Source: Ixodes scapularis (taxonomy: Eukaryota; Arthropoda; Arachnida; Ixodida; Ixodidae). From it: a stretch of DNA of 64,000 nt. The notes under the pieces are model-generated. The model did no database searches and was not told where the DNA came from. It saw only the letters and a list, made by a program, of their open reading frames with translations. Position numbers and translations under genes: made by a program. Below, one piece after another: positions 23,701 to 38,700 of this stretch. The stretch's first letter is position 1. Each line of letters opens with the position of its first letter. The DNA lies in assembly GCF_016920785.2 (NCBI RefSeq), contig NW_024609884.1:32098080-32162079 (forward strand), given 5' to 3'.

Positions 23701-26700
23701 GTTATGAACGTGTGTGATTGAGCGTCATGTTTTCAATGTGTTTCCGGAAGTGGCCTCTTCACTGACGATGTCGGCGGCAAGAAAGTGCAACGTTTGATCC
23801 GGACTGGACGAACCCGAATATTTCGGAATATGCAAGTTGGATTAAGCCGTGCAAAATGATCCCCACAGTGCTCAGTGTTCAATGCCTTGTGTTGTAATGG
23901 TTTTATGTACTTAACCGGCTCTAGAGTGGTCAGGGAAGTTCATCTGAAATTGTCAGGGAAAACCTGGAAAAGTCGGGGAATTTTAAAATAATAATTTTCT
24001 ACACACCCTGTAGTAATTTAGTTTCACAATATTTCTCGTTGTTCGGGGTCTATTTTGGCCGGGGAGTTAGTACAATAATTTAGAGAGAAAAATTCCATAC
24101 CTTTGGGCCGCTTCGGAACGGCGGTGCATAGACGCGCACATCGGCGGTCCCAGTTGGTGGTCCCGATGGGTAGAGATCGCTGGCGACGTCGTAATAAGAA
24201 CAAAGAAGCAGGAAAACATCACCCGTAAGGTCTGTATTTTGTTCCCCCTTTTCTATCTTATTTAGCAGAAAAACACCGGAATAGCGCATTGTATGAAACT
24301 AAATAAAGTTGACAAGCGCTCGAGCAACTTCAGCTCGTCGCGGCAAAACGAACAGGCCTAATAACCTTTCGTCTGCTTTCTTTCTCCGCTCTTCTGTAGT
24401 TCTTTCTCGTTCTTCCTCTCGGGACCGCCGATGTCAGCGCCCAGGATTTACCGCGTTCTGCTCCCGTCTTTACCCCTGTGATTTTGACTGGTTAGTTGGC
24501 TCCGTTGAGTGCGCTTCTCACTGGGCAGTGGTGCGCTGTGGAGAAGCGACATTCGCAGAGTGGACTCCGCGACCCTGCCTGTGTTCCAAATCTTAGGCAA
24601 ATCGATCTGAGTTACCCCGACGGGTCACACCACGTACGTGACAACCCTTGAAACCCGGACCGCTCGCGTCCACCGAGACCAAACTAAATACGATAACAGC
24701 GCGCCCCTCTAGCGACGAATCAAAACATGAAAGTTGATTTATATAGGTACTGCGAAATAGCATAACGAGGTGGCGCCACCGGCCTTTGCACGATTAGACC
24801 TGAACCAATACGTGTAGCCGTGCAGTTCCCGGAGTAGCCTCCGCGGGAGAAATGGCAGCGTTGCGATCGCCTTTAGTTCGGTTCTCGAGTACGGTTCGGA
24901 GCCACTTTCTCAAAGCAGGCTTTATGGCTGTTTCCCAACTGAGTTGTCCTAGTAACGTTGGTGGCAACACAGATAGAGCAACGCCCAGCGCGGGCAGGTT
25001 TTCAAACGCCAAGGTACAAAACCCTTACCCTGAAGTAAGATCAAGTAAATTTTGGAACACGGCCCCTGTGTATCTCGCTTTGCCGCAGCACAACAGCGGG
25101 TTTATTGGATAAGCTGTCATTCAGAACGGGAGAATGCACGCGCGCGCGTCAGCTGTTGAAAAAAAAAAAAAAAAAAGAAGTTTTTGGTGAATGTTCTTGA
25201 CCTTGTGATAAAACTTTCAAAGTAGAATCGCGGCCTTATCGGTTGTGATTGGTTTCAGTTTTGAGATTCAGGACAGAATATTTGCAGTAATGTGATTGCT
25301 GCGCCAATTGTGCCAAACTGCGCCAAGGGGCTAACCCTGCTACATCTTGCTACATTTCGCCAAAATATCGGTAATCTGCGCCAAGCCTGCGCCAAAGGAC
25401 CGATTTAGGTCGCCTTTCAAAACCGAAACTAAACTGAATACTGTAATTGAGCAGGCTTGTGTTATGTGGCGCAAGCGGCGACCTGACACAAAGTACTGTA
25501 CATCAATTGTCCACCCGTTCTTGCATGCTTTTTCCGGCGTCTCGCGTTCCGCGCTCTCGTCTTGTGGGTCTCGTCTCTCGTTTCTTTTTTTTAAATATAT
25601 TTTTAGCGATAGAAACGGATGTGTGCAGACGCTCCGACGCTAGCGTGCCGGGTACCAGCCGTGCCGTCATGCTGTGAAACGAAACCATGTTTTTTGCGCG
25701 GCAGCAGTTACTTTGTTACCTGAAGCAACGGCCGTGGGAAAACTATATTTGGTCACTGCCTTTCAGTCACCGTGGTCGCGCGACGTCGAATGTTGCCGTC
25801 CCCACAGCACTGCAGATATGGTACTTTCTAAACTGTAACGTAAGGACCGCCGCATGTTCATCAACATTCCAGTTCTTGTTTAAGTTATACGTTACTACAA
25901 AAATCTATCTATAATTCAAAGACCAGAGATCAAAGACCAGACCAGAGACCAGAGATCAAAGTATTGATCATCTAGATTCCTCTTGGTGGGCCTTCTTTCG
26001 AGAGAGACCTCGGTACGTGAAATATCTACCGTGAAAGAAAGTGAAGGGAAGTGAGCTAAAGCAAAGAAGGCAATGTCTGCACGATGAACCCGCATAGCGC
26101 GCTTGTGTTTGTCTCGAGTTCAGTCGTTGCACAAAGCGCTCCAATTAAGAACGTTTTGAGGCTGGCTCGCAATGTCTTGCATCGATGCACTCAGGTTCTT
26201 TATTTTTTGTGTTTAGCTTGTACCTTGTTTACCGGCCTGGCAAGCACGCGCCACTGGACTGTTTTTTTTTTTTTTTTTTTTTTTTTCGCAAGTTCAAAAG
26301 TTACATTTTGTGTACAATTTTGGGGATAAGTTAGCGACGGAACTGAGGGGCATGGTTTCGGTTTCGATCAGACAGCTGTTGTCTGCGCTCGCGCGACGAA
26401 GCATGCTGAACAGCAAGCCTGCCGAAGTTTGCCTCACATGCACGCGAACATGATTGCGTGACTGAGGCACTAGCTGGGACGCTTGCAATTCATTGTTTTA
26501 CGTTTGCTTACTTTTGACGAAAATCTGGCACGTCGGGAACCAGTAAAACGGTGGCAAGCGGTTTTTCGAAATTGCTTGGCAATGCCTACAACAGTGTACA
26601 CTTGTGGGATGTCTGAGCAGTAAAAACAGAAGCAGCGAGCTCCGAGCTCCGTCACAACACGTCACATCAGAACACGACACAATACAAAGTGCCCTTCGTT

Positions 26701-29700
26701 TGTACAGCACTTAAAACGAATATTTTTATTTTCCTTAGAATATCTGCTCCAAAATGCACTTTTGCTGCTCCGAAACACTGTCTTGGCTGCTCCAAAAGCC
26801 GCTTTTGCTGCTCCAAAACACTGTTTTGGTTGCTTCGGAACGTGCGCCAAAATGGCTTAGGCCAATCACATCACTGTATTTGGGTAAAATTTGATGATTC
26901 CTAAATCCCTTCATTTAAATATTAAAGCTGACTTTAAATATTAAGGCTGATTTAAATATTAAAGCTGTTTGAGTGAAAAGTCAATGAACAATTAGTTTAG
27001 TTTAAATAACAGGAGCCTTAGCAGATAATGTATGGAAACTTGGGAATAATCTTAAGAAATTAGGTAAATTGTTATTGAAAAATCATATGTGTATCATATA
27101 CATCTTGATTTTGTATGGTCATAAAACCATGTCCACATGCACAATACCATTGAGTCGCATAATTATATTACGAAAGCTTTGATTTTTTTACTGAATTCAA
27201 GTTTGCACACTTTATTGCAGCTTTCAGAACTTGAAGAAAACATTCAATTTGGTACTCAAATTTATTCAGTTTGGTTCAAACATAATTTCAGTAGAATACT
27301 GTTCTCTGTACTTTTCATTCCTTAGCTCAAATTACCATTCATACATGCTCATCCAAGGTCAGCATGTCTCAAAGGCGACTACTATACTCCGTTTCACGAT
27401 AACTTGGCGAACTGTGGAGGCTGCGGCCCCCGCGACCCAATAAGAGCGCCGGGGCAAGGCACGTCATAACACTCCATGGTCGAGGCCACCGGGGCCCTCG
27501 TTACCGCCACGGCAACAGCGCCGTCCGCGACAAAAAGTAGTTCTAGGCTTCTTTTTCATTTAACCGCAATTGAACTCGCGCGCTTCAATCTCTGACGAGA
27601 AGATATGAAGAATAAATAATCACAAATTTATTACTTTTAATTATATTTAAACCAAAAAAAAGTGACGTCACATCCGTATCCGCTCCCGACGTTTTTCTCC
27701 TTGGCTGTGTTCCAAAATTTACTCGATCCGACTCCGGAGTAAAAGTTTCGTACCGTGGCGTTCCAAAACTTACTCGAGCTTTCGATGACGTCAGAACTCG
27801 CGTTCCAGAAGCGGGTTGTTTACTCCGGAGTAATTACTCGCGCTACCCTCCTCGATCGGGGGGTAAAGTCGGATCAAATCGAGTAAATACGTCACGTGAT
27901 CTGTTCGTCGTCTGCTTTCTGCGCCGACAGCCGTCAAAGCTCGCTTGCTCCGTTGGTTTTGGTGGCGGACGTTCGAAATGACAAATAATTAGGTGCAGCA
28001 TGTGTGGTTATTGCGATTTGCTGTTGTCAACGCAGGAATTGACTGCATTACATCCAGACCGTCCACCTTCCCCGGCAACGTGTACTTGTTATTATCTGAG
28101 TGCGAGCGTAAACAGGAGCTTCTCCGCATCCTCGTCCTCGGCGTTGGGGGAATGCCGTATTCTCACGTTCAAGGCCAAAAATGTTTGAACTCGGTATATG
28201 ATAATGTAGTATTTTTGTTTCCTCCAGAGTGTGTGTAATGAGAGGATAACGTTTGTAAAGCAGTGAAGGCTTCGAAAATTTCACTGTAATCACATTCGCG
28301 TCACATTCGTGTCTGAAATAAAAGATACATACATACATACAAAGCGAACGTGAGTTTCATATCACTCTGGAGAAAGCACCCTCGCGCTGTACCGCTACAC
28401 CGTGTGGAATATATTTCTGGAAAACATAATCGGTGCAAATTACAATGCGTGGAATATATGCGTTTAGGGCACCGTGACTAGAATTGCAGCGATCGCGCTG
28501 GTTAATAAAAACACATTTTTTTTATGTCTAGCTGTAAGGAGTAAGTAATTTTGATCTCGATATACAGCTCAAAACGAAGGTTAGTAAAAGGAGCTGGTGG
28601 ATCCACCTCAAAAAACACCGCGTCGTCATTAAAATTACCGTTCTTCGGGTGCTTTCTCCATGATCAAAAGGATCGTCTGCTATTTTCTGCCATCGCTGCT
28701 GTGTTTTCTTTTTGCCGTCGCCCAAGACGAAGCCAATCCGCGTAGTATCCAGGTGATTATCCTGGCCGTTCCAAAATCGAGTCGCGGATCGTTTACTCGC
28801 GATGTCACGTGGTATTACCCGCTGACGTAGGAGGCAGGTTACTCGGGTAAGATTTGGAACATAGCCCCAGTAGGGCTGTGGCGGTTGGCGATGGCCGGCG
28901 ATCGTAGCCGTGTAATCGGCCGTTTCCGCTCGAAACATCGCTCTGTGCCCTGGCATTAGCACCCGTCACAGATTCGCGGCTAAATTGAGCGTATGGTTGT
29001 CTCATGAACTGTTCCCGAACTGATCGCTGTTCTAGCGGACCGAAATGTCGCTGTGGTGGACGTTCGTGGTGGACGTTCAAGTTGGTTGGTTTCGAAGCAG
29101 ACGACTCTTGGCTAGCAGACGATAGTCGGTTCCTCCGGGCCTCGCGCCTCGCATTTGTCGTAGTGACACATGCTCCCGTGACGTCGGCTCACGTGCCTCG
29201 CTCCGGCGCTCTTATTTGGTCGCGGGGCCCTAGCCTCCACAGTTCGTCAAGTTATCGTGAAAACAAATTTATATTTTGATTTTTTTTTTTTTTTGACAAA
29301 GAGGATGTTATTTTCGTGCAACATTCTTGTCATTTCTTTGGTACATTTATGCACAACTACACAGCTAGCATAAGTGTTCGAGAGAACTAAACTGTCTACT
29401 GTGCAATCGATGCTAATGAGGGATTACACAGGAGTGGAAATCAAAGAAGGCATTGTCTTGTAGTTGGGCAGATCAGCACATGCAACTTAGTGTAGTATTC
29501 GCACTGGCATAAAAGAAGAAAAAAAAAGTATACCTGTGCTTCACAGTCCATAAGTCCCCGATTTCTCGTGTCACGCGTCACTGCTTTGCATAAGCGCTCT
29601 CGCGTCAAGCTTCACCGCTTTGTCCTAGCGTGCTCGGCGAAACGGCTGACGAGGCGGAGAATCTCGGTTGGCTCGAATTTTCGGCTCACTATATTTTCTT

Positions 29701-32700
29701 CGGTAAAAATGATAGTTCGACCCCTAACTTTAAAAGATAATGTCAGAAAAAAATTAAAAAGGAATTTGACTAAATTTGGGGGGGGGGGGGGGGGGGGAGG
29801 GGAGGGGAGGGGAGGGGAGGGGGAGGAGGGGAGGGGAGAAAAGGAAGTTGCGGATTACAAAAAAAGAAAAAAAAAAAGGTATGTGATAGCTCAAGTTCTA
29901 GGATGAACGAAACTGTGCTTTACAAAAAATTTCAGAACTCAAAAATTCTTTAGAAAAAAAAAATGATGTGCCACCTGATCAGTCAAAAAGTCCATTTGAT
30001 TGTTTCGCAAATTTGGGTGTTTACAAACTGTGGAGTCCCTTCACACTTCGAATATTTTTTGAAGCTTTTAGAGACGATTACAGACTATTTCTAGAAAGAA
30101 AAAGTTTATTTTTATCTTTTCTGGTTATCTTTTTACAAAATCACAAACTTGCTACCGCGAGCAATTGTGCCTCGATTTCAGATTATCGTAAAAACTGACA
30201 CGGTAAGAACTACGACGCGAAACTACCATTAGTGTGTAGCTTTAAACATAAGCTATCCGATTATATATTGTTTGTCTCGGTAACGTTTTGTGAAATTATT
30301 TTTATCGTGCTGTAAACTTGCTAAACATCTAAAAAAATTTGACATTTTGGGGGTCGATTTTTTTACAAAGGTCATTTCTTATTTTCCAAGTTTTGGTGTC
30401 GGTTTCCAATGATGTCAACATTCACCGTATATAAATATTTGTTGACGTGTTTTTTTTTTTTTTTTGTATTTTAGAGACAACCAGTTTTATATGCCTCTTT
30501 TTTGCTCTAACCAATTGTAAAGGACCTAAAATTTTGAGATATTTGAAAATGATTTTTCTCAAAAAGTCCAATATTTATTTTCTTCTATTTTTTTTTTTTT
30601 GGATTGCCAATAAGATACAAAATTGCTGAATATAAATATTGGTTGACGTTCTTTTGCTGTGTTCTCGGGACAACCAGTTAAATTAGTCGCCTTTTACTTG
30701 ACTCGCAATCTTCGACTCGAGAATGCTGACTTCACCAAACATTCTTGGTGGGCTCAATGATAAGAGATGTTGCAAAAAACTACTTTATCATGATGCAATC
30801 TCTGAGTCGAAAAAATCGTCTGCTATTTGACGCCGGCTCTCGGCGCCGTCTGCTCGTTCGTTGGTGGCAGTTGGCGTCGCGACCGCTTGCGCCATCTCTT
30901 GTCTCCCGTGCGAAACGGCGCCGTGTTGTCTGAAGACCGGTGGCTTCGCTGCGTTTCCATATGAGCTAAGCCTTTTTCTTTCTTTACTTTTTCCTCCGGT
31001 AACTTCGCTCTGTGAAAATTTTAGAAAAAGAAATGCACCATCTGCGGGCAACGCTGCAGAAGATCGTAGCGCGATAGGTTAAGAAACCGAATTTCGGCGG
31101 TCGATTTAAAGAGCCTGGCCCCTACTTGGGACACCCGGTGGTTTAAAGGGATACTACAACGAAATTTCGGCGCTCATTTTTTGGTCTATATGTGTTCAAA
31201 AGAGCAGTATCACATGGAGCATACCAATATCTTGTTAAAAAAGTCTCGAAAAGGAATTTTAAAACGAATTAAACGATTCGCAAAGAGCACCTGGTAGATT
31301 TCGCTAACGCCTCGTTTGTAATGCTCGTCTAGGAACCTTGACAGCTAGTGACGGAGATTGTCTCGTCTCCGGCCACGACCAGAGAAGGGGGGAAGGAGGA
31401 ACTCCCCTCTTCCCGAGAATCCCTTTTGTGTGTCGCAGAAGTCGCTATTGTCCCCCTAGAAGATTATAGAAGATTAACCCGTCACTCAAAATTCGTACAA
31501 AAGCAGCCGCTTCGGTGGCTGGAACGACTAGGCCATCCTCTCGACGTCAGCCTCGCCGTAGCTTTGCTCGTCTTGAGACGACCTACGTCACGATTGCGTT
31601 GGATGTCACGTGCTCTAAGCTGGGCCTTCTCCGAGCGCTTGCCAGAGTGGGCCGTTTATAACGAAAAATACAGCCACCAGGATCAAAATACAAACGTGCG
31701 ATTGTCATTTACGGATATTGTGGATCATATTCAACCTATTTTTGAACACGACGGGAATATTTCAAATTTCGTTGAAGTATCCCTTTAAGTAGCTACACAC
31801 TGATGGTTGTTTCAAGTCATGGGTCTTACCGGTTCAGTTTCTACGACAATCTAAAAATGAGACAAAATTCCTCAAGGTAGCAAATTTGTGATTTTGTAAA
31901 AAAAAATAGCCATAAAAGCTAAAACTAAACATTTTCTTTCTAAAAATAGTCCGTAATGGTCTTTGAAGGTTGAAAATACATTCGAAGTGTAAAGGAACTC
32001 AATAACCTGTAAGCAACAACCTAATTTTAAAAAAAAATAATCTTTTTGTTTTATACCATTAGGTGACAATTTAGAATTTTGTTTTTCTATAAAACTTCAG
32101 AGTTAAATTTTTTTTAAAAGCACAGTTTCGTTCATCCTACAACTTTACCTATCAGATATAATTATTTAAAAAAAAAAAAAAAAATTGAAGACCCCCTTTC
32201 CTCATCAAGTTTAGTAGTCAAATGCAAACGAAACCACCCTGTATAACTAAGGAAGTCATTGCTTTGCTTGTCATGTTCCATTGTATTTTACCTGACTCGT
32301 CTTATCAGGGCCTTTGTTTTCAATAAACGTGTGGGAATTGTCTTTCATTCAATAAACCTTTCTTTTCATAGGCATGTTTGTGGAGAAGGAATTTCAACTG
32401 TGATTTATGAAATTTTCTGCATTGAATTTGCATGGAATGTAAAATATTCATATTCGAAAATATTGGATGGGAATCACAGTCAATTTTGAATATTTATATA
32501 TAGTTGATTCACATCCAAAAATTTGATATTCAAACACTACTTTTTTTTTTAGTAGGGCTTAAACTTTGCTGTTTTATGTGAGATAGCTTTTGTTGACTTC
32601 CATTCAGTAGTAATCTGGCCTAATTGATTTGGCTGAAAATACACTGGGGACAGTGGGGATGTCCCAAAAGTAATTTCTTTGTAGTATTGCCAAATCTGCC

Positions 32701-35700
32701 TAGCATTCTTGTTACTCAATATATTTTGCGGCTTCTTACCCGTTTGACTTACAAAATCAATCTTTTGCACTGTTCATACTCTCTACATTCTAAAACAATT
32801 TTTCATTTGAAATAGTGAATCACTGCCTACAGAACTTTTATTTCGCTCAAAGAAAACCCTCAGTTTGCAATTGCAGCTGTCTAGAATTGTATCAAAATGT
32901 TGTTGTCCAAACAGTGCAAGACATGTGGACAAGCAAGACTACTAATGAGTACACATACACAGTACCTTGTGTGTCTGCTTCTTTGTTTTGGTTTTGCAGT
33001 TTTTTGTTTTTTTTTGTCATGATGCACCAGATACACAAACTACTGTGGCATCATGAGAGATAGCCCACCTAAAAGCGACAGCAAATCTGGTGAAAATATG
33101 GAGTAGGCTAACTTTTGGTGAACGATCAACAAAAAGTAAAAAAAAAATGCTAGTTTTAGATTCTGTGTCGTGCAAAACTTGTGATTGCAGGGAGGAGCAA
33201 TGAACCAAAGACGACTGTCCTTCGCGGTCAGCAATGTTTGCTTACGTCCCCTCGTGGCTAAGTAACACCATTTCTGCTAAGGTTACCATTGTCTAGGGCC
33301 CTGCAATTACTAGAAATGGGCTATCTTTTGGTGTTTCTGAAAAAGGGCAAATCCTTCCAAAAGTAAGGGTGGGCATTTCTTGGGATATTACCGTAAGTGT
33401 ATTTTTTAGGGGACGCTTCTATTTTTTAGGGGATATTTTCTGAGAAGGGCACAACCCATATCTCAACCAAATTTCCATTTATATGTGGATGGGTGTCCCA
33501 CAGTCTAGTGCAAAAAAACGATTATTAACGTTTGTATTGTGTTGTTTGTCCCTTTTTTGTCTATTAGTTTTATTAATTGAGCTACATATACTCTATCTAA
33601 ATGACTCTACTACAATAAGGTATTCAAAAAGTAAAGTATGCAATGTCACTGAGATAATACATTAATTTATAATGTTTTCACATATGTATACACACTGTGC
33701 ATGCTTAGATGAGTACAGTCTGTCGGGTTCAGGCTCAGGTTTGGACACGTAACGCTATTTATGGAAGGACGTATACATGGTTACATGGTTTAAACATCTA
33801 GCTCTCTCGAGCACCGACCGGAAAGTGTCCCTCTCAATTGCGTCCGCCTGGTGGCACCATCTGGTTGCAGTGGTGCTCACAACAAGTTTTTCTTACACTA
33901 GATGTCATTCTCATAGTGGCATTGTGTGCTTAACAAGGGATGCAGAATTGTATTTTTTACTGTTTTCTAGGAACCTTCGCCAATGACTGAGGATATGCTG
34001 GAGCAACATGCAGATGCTCTGGTAAAACTTGGGAGCAATCCTGAAGGCGCTGTGCTGCGAGCTCGGATGCAGAGTGCTTGCCTGTTCTCAGACATGGAAG
34101 CTTTCAAAGTAGGTGGTTACCGTCAGCAGACTTGTACACGTTACTGAAAAATAGTAAGGAATTACATTTACAATTACTCGAAGCTAAATTGTAATTTATT
34201 ACAATTACAATTACCCTCCCATGAAAGTAACTGACCGTTACCCCAAAAAGTAATCCGTTACTTTCGTGGCGTTGCTTTTAACATTATTGTCTTCAAGTAA
34301 GAAACAAATGGAAGAGGGTTATTCAATTTCTTATTGTTGCCGCCTGTTCCATTTAATGACCTTGAGTATTTTGAGCAACAGCTAACTCTCGAAAGTCTCG
34401 TCAGACATGTTGCGTTATTTCTTACTCAATATGTCGACTGCTACGCTGAAACCATTTAAGCTGAGGCACTGGATGGGAGCGCCCTATTTTTCCTCACGAA
34501 TGCTTCATGCTCTGCATTGAGCTTTTTCAACGAAGCAAGGGAAGTACTATTTACCTCGAATGTAGAGCAAAGCTTCGTCGTTGCAGCCGTTCCTGCTATT
34601 CGAGAGATTTAGTAGATCATTCCGATACCTCCGATACTCGCAATAACGGTACCCGATAACGATATGATGCATACGCAAAGACGGCGGCGAAGTATCGGAT
34701 ATTGTTATCGGAGTCATCTGACCGATCTACTAAAATTCTCCATTGTCTAAATGGCGAAGTTGTAGAAGTCATCAATAGCAAAACATAGTTGTAACAGTAA
34801 GGTGATAATTAAATAATAAATAAGGTTTGGCTCGATATTCTTCTTCCTTTGGTTCTGAACAGTTCGAGCCTCACTTGAGACGTTGGTCAATAAAAAAAAG
34901 TTTCCAGTATATAAATATAAGTAATAAAAGAAAAAGAAGGACACTCATAACAACAATTAATTAGAACGTCAGTTAAAACAAGAAAATGTAGACGCACGTT
35001 TGCTGTGTGTACCTTTCTTGGTGCCGTTCAAAAACGCACGGAGCACGGACCGACTGCAGTTTACTCCGGTGTTCTCCAGATAGACGTCCACTGATGCCAC
35101 GGGCAGCAAAGGGTAGAGTACTAAGTAAGCAGCGCTATGGCCCCACTCACGAATTTCACTCTCTCCTCAAGCCCAGAATATCAAGTCTACGTCAGCCGCC
35201 GTTATGTTTTATTTGTAAAAATATCTGCTTGAGTTAAGATGCGTCCTGCTGGGGCAAAACAGGAAGAAGAAGAAAGGAAGACTATTACCATTTTCTAAGT
35301 GCTCGCAAAAAGCTGACTCACAAAAAGGGTAGGGTAGAGGGAGCGTTGTCTCGTGTTGTGACTTTATGAAAATGGTCGTAGTCACTATATCCGAGAAGGA
35401 CATTGTTAATTCTTTTCGGCGCGCTTACTGCCTCGAGCTTCTCGAAGAGGCGCACAATCACTTGGTGCCCTCCTCTCCCCGTCTTCGATCACAAAGAAAA
35501 AAACAAAGGGACTAAAAAAGAAGCGGAAATAACTTGCCCCCCCCCCCCCCCTTTTTTTTTGTAGAATTGTTTATTTGGATTTTTTTGCATTGATGTTAGG
35601 GTCTAAAAAAAAAGATAGACTCAGGGGCTTGGTGTTGCAAAAAAAGGCTTTGCGGAACTGAAGAGTGCCAAGCCTCCCTTTGCTGTGGTCGATTCCCGTG

Positions 35701-38700
35701 ACAGTGTCACTGCGCTCGATTTTACAAAAAAACAACAAAAAAACTTTATTTAGAATGAGGGGGGGGGCTGTTTTGACAAAAAAAAAATGTAACGGATTAC
35801 AAGGAATCCGTTACGTCAAAAATGTAAGGGAATTACTTTAAAATTACTCTAGAAAATATGTAATTATTCCGTTACTAAATTACCGATAAATGTAAGGGAT
35901 TACAAGTAATTCCGTTACTTGTAACGAATTACGTACAAGTCTGACCGTCAGTATAGTTGCAACCTCTGGTCCTTCGAAAGTCTTAGCCTTTAGATTTGCT
36001 TGGGATTATAGTGACCAACTTTTTTGGAGATTTGTGTTATTAGTGCAAACACTCTTAAGGGCAGGAGCTCTGGCAAAATATAAATCGATTTTTATAAAAT
36101 TTTCACCATCCAGTAACTATCCACCCTTGATTATGTCTACAAAAATAACTTGTCAAAATAATAATTTTCTTTCGAGAAAGTAAATTTTGAAGTTTATACG
36201 TACACATAGTCCGTTATTTTCCACGGACGATCGCAAGGGCCTTTTGACTGCTTCTGACGCTGAGTGAAACAGAATCAAGCTGCCCATGTGCTGATGTTTA
36301 TACATCTGACGTCACAACAAGATGGCGGATCAGTAAAGTTGCAGGTTTAGTTTCGGTTCTGGTTTTATCGTATTTCTATGATTAAAAATTATTTAAAATG
36401 TTTTGAGGAAATTAACTTGTTGCTCTAGGCTCAGTTTCTTGCACTTTTTGAAATATACGGCTGTGATTACACATTTGAAAGTGGCCACCGAAATGCGAAA
36501 CTGAGCACATCGGAGGAGGTGTTGCTATTTTTATGTCTTCGGTGAACTATAAACTTTATGTTTACATGGTGTTTCGCTTTGCTGGGCTATTCACGTGATG
36601 CTCACTTTGCATACGGGCTGCTCTGGCGGTAGTGCAAATGGGAGCACTGGCTCTTTTGATCCAGACTTGCAACGCTTTTCGGAATTAAATTCAGATGATG
36701 AGAGCTTATCATCCGATGGAAAAGCTCTGTAAAGTACCTTTGGTTAGGAATTTGAAGCCGCTGGAATGTCGCGGAAGCAAATGCACCAAAAATAAAACCT
36801 AATGGAAAAATGGTGACAATGTTTCGCCTTCAATATTTTAATTTGATGCTTTTAAACTCAGTGTGGAAGCACTCTACACGCTCCCGCTAAATAATTTAGT
36901 TAAAACCTGTGCATTGATTTTTTCTTTATAATATTTCTTTGGAAACAAAACCCGACCGCTCGTGAACATCTTTTGGGGAAAAGCTTGACCGTCAAAGGGT
37001 TAAGAGTCTCACATTTTGTGTTTGCAACATAAGCTTTAAACTTCTATCTAATGACCTTCAAAAAAGGGTATTTTTTTGCAATTAAGACATCAAGTTGCCC
37101 GATCACCTTTAACCCCGGAATAGGGGAGCGCGTTCTCAGACACGCAGAAATTTTCACTGCAGCTTGAGGGGCGAGGCGGCAGGGCGTGGCGTGGCATGTA
37201 TAGACGTGCCACTCTTCAGTTGGTCTTGGGGAGTGCGTCTTTAAACGCTTGCTCCTTTTATTGCTTCGGAGGAAGCACCATCTATCCCCAAACATAGGGA
37301 ATAATTTTGCTTTAGAAACCATTGCATAGGTGGCAGCACAAAAAAAATTTCAGATATGTGTGGTACCAAACATTATTGGCAAAATGGGGACAAAAAAGGT
37401 CCCATTGTGCCAATATTTTTGGTCATGGAAGTCCACAGTCAAAAGGGGTTTGTGCTCATTATAATAGGTGTAAATTGAATATAAATGGTGTGTAAACTTG
37501 AAGGCTGGATAGATTAAGCTTTAAGAACTGGAAGTGTTATCTTTTGCAGTTTGATATAACACTGCTATTGGAGATGATTGGAGTTTGTATGGAGTAGAGC
37601 CTTGAAAATACTATTTCAAGATGTAGAAACACAGAAATCACAGAATATCTTTCTGTAATTACATAAAATGAGAGCATAGAAACTTTAGATTGTACGATCA
37701 CACTGAAAACTAGCACTGCAGGACATCTTCGCAGAATTACATCAGCTAATGTCCAATTTTTTTTTTCTTTCTTTTCTGTTGACATAAAATGTTTTACAGT
37801 TAAAAATTATGGACTTTATTATCAAAGGAAATAGTGTATAAACTTGCCATGAGCAAGCACTCTTTGTCTAAAAAGCAATTAATCTGCCTCCTTGGCATTA
37901 TACATTATTTTAGAATAATTTGAAACCTGTGCCCTAGGCTTATTAATATCAAAAATAAATATGGTGGACACTATTTGAACTACATCTTGTATTATCACAG
38001 AGTTGGCAAGGCATGAAAGGGTGCTTCTTTTGAATAACTTTGGGAAAACAATCAATGTAATAGCAAATTAAAATGGAAAAAAGAAAGGCCTTTGGTACCA
38101 CTTTCTAGATTTCACCAGCTTTTGGACCACATTACGGCTGGGAGCTGGGAATTTTAGGATTAGTAGCCTTTAATGCCGGGTAATTACGACATGCATAAAG
38201 TTGTGTGTAATATTTTTGCTGGCTTAAAGTGATTATATATAGTAATATTTAACCAAAGCAATTATAAGCTTCCTCCTGGCACATTTTGATATTTTTCTTT
38301 GTGCTCATACATGCTTTTGCACTACTGTCAAGTTATTCATCTCCTTTTCGTGCTATTACATCTATACTATACTTGCGGTTCACACAAATATGCTCAAGTG
38401 CTCTTATGCTTTAGTTTTCTTTCTGCATTAAAATTTACTGCCAGGCTCAAGGTTAAAAGCTGATTGTGATAGCAAGCTGCTTGAAGAGCCAGCATTGAAC
38501 CGTCTTAAAGAACCTTGAATTAAGATCTGCTAAAGGAGTGGTATGGTGATTTCGGGGTTAAGGACGTATCCATGCATATGCAGAAAGCCTGTTAAAATTG
38601 ATAGATTTAAGGTTCTGAGCATATTTGTTATGGTTCTGCTTTCAGGCTGCCAATCCTGGGGCCACGCTGAGTGACTTTGTCCGATGGTATTCACCGCGGG

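Noticed and set aside
25920..25960. CRISPR-like direct repeats (agaccagagatcaaag)
   Set aside because: Only two or three short imperfect units without spacers, in a eukaryotic repeat; simple tandem duplication.
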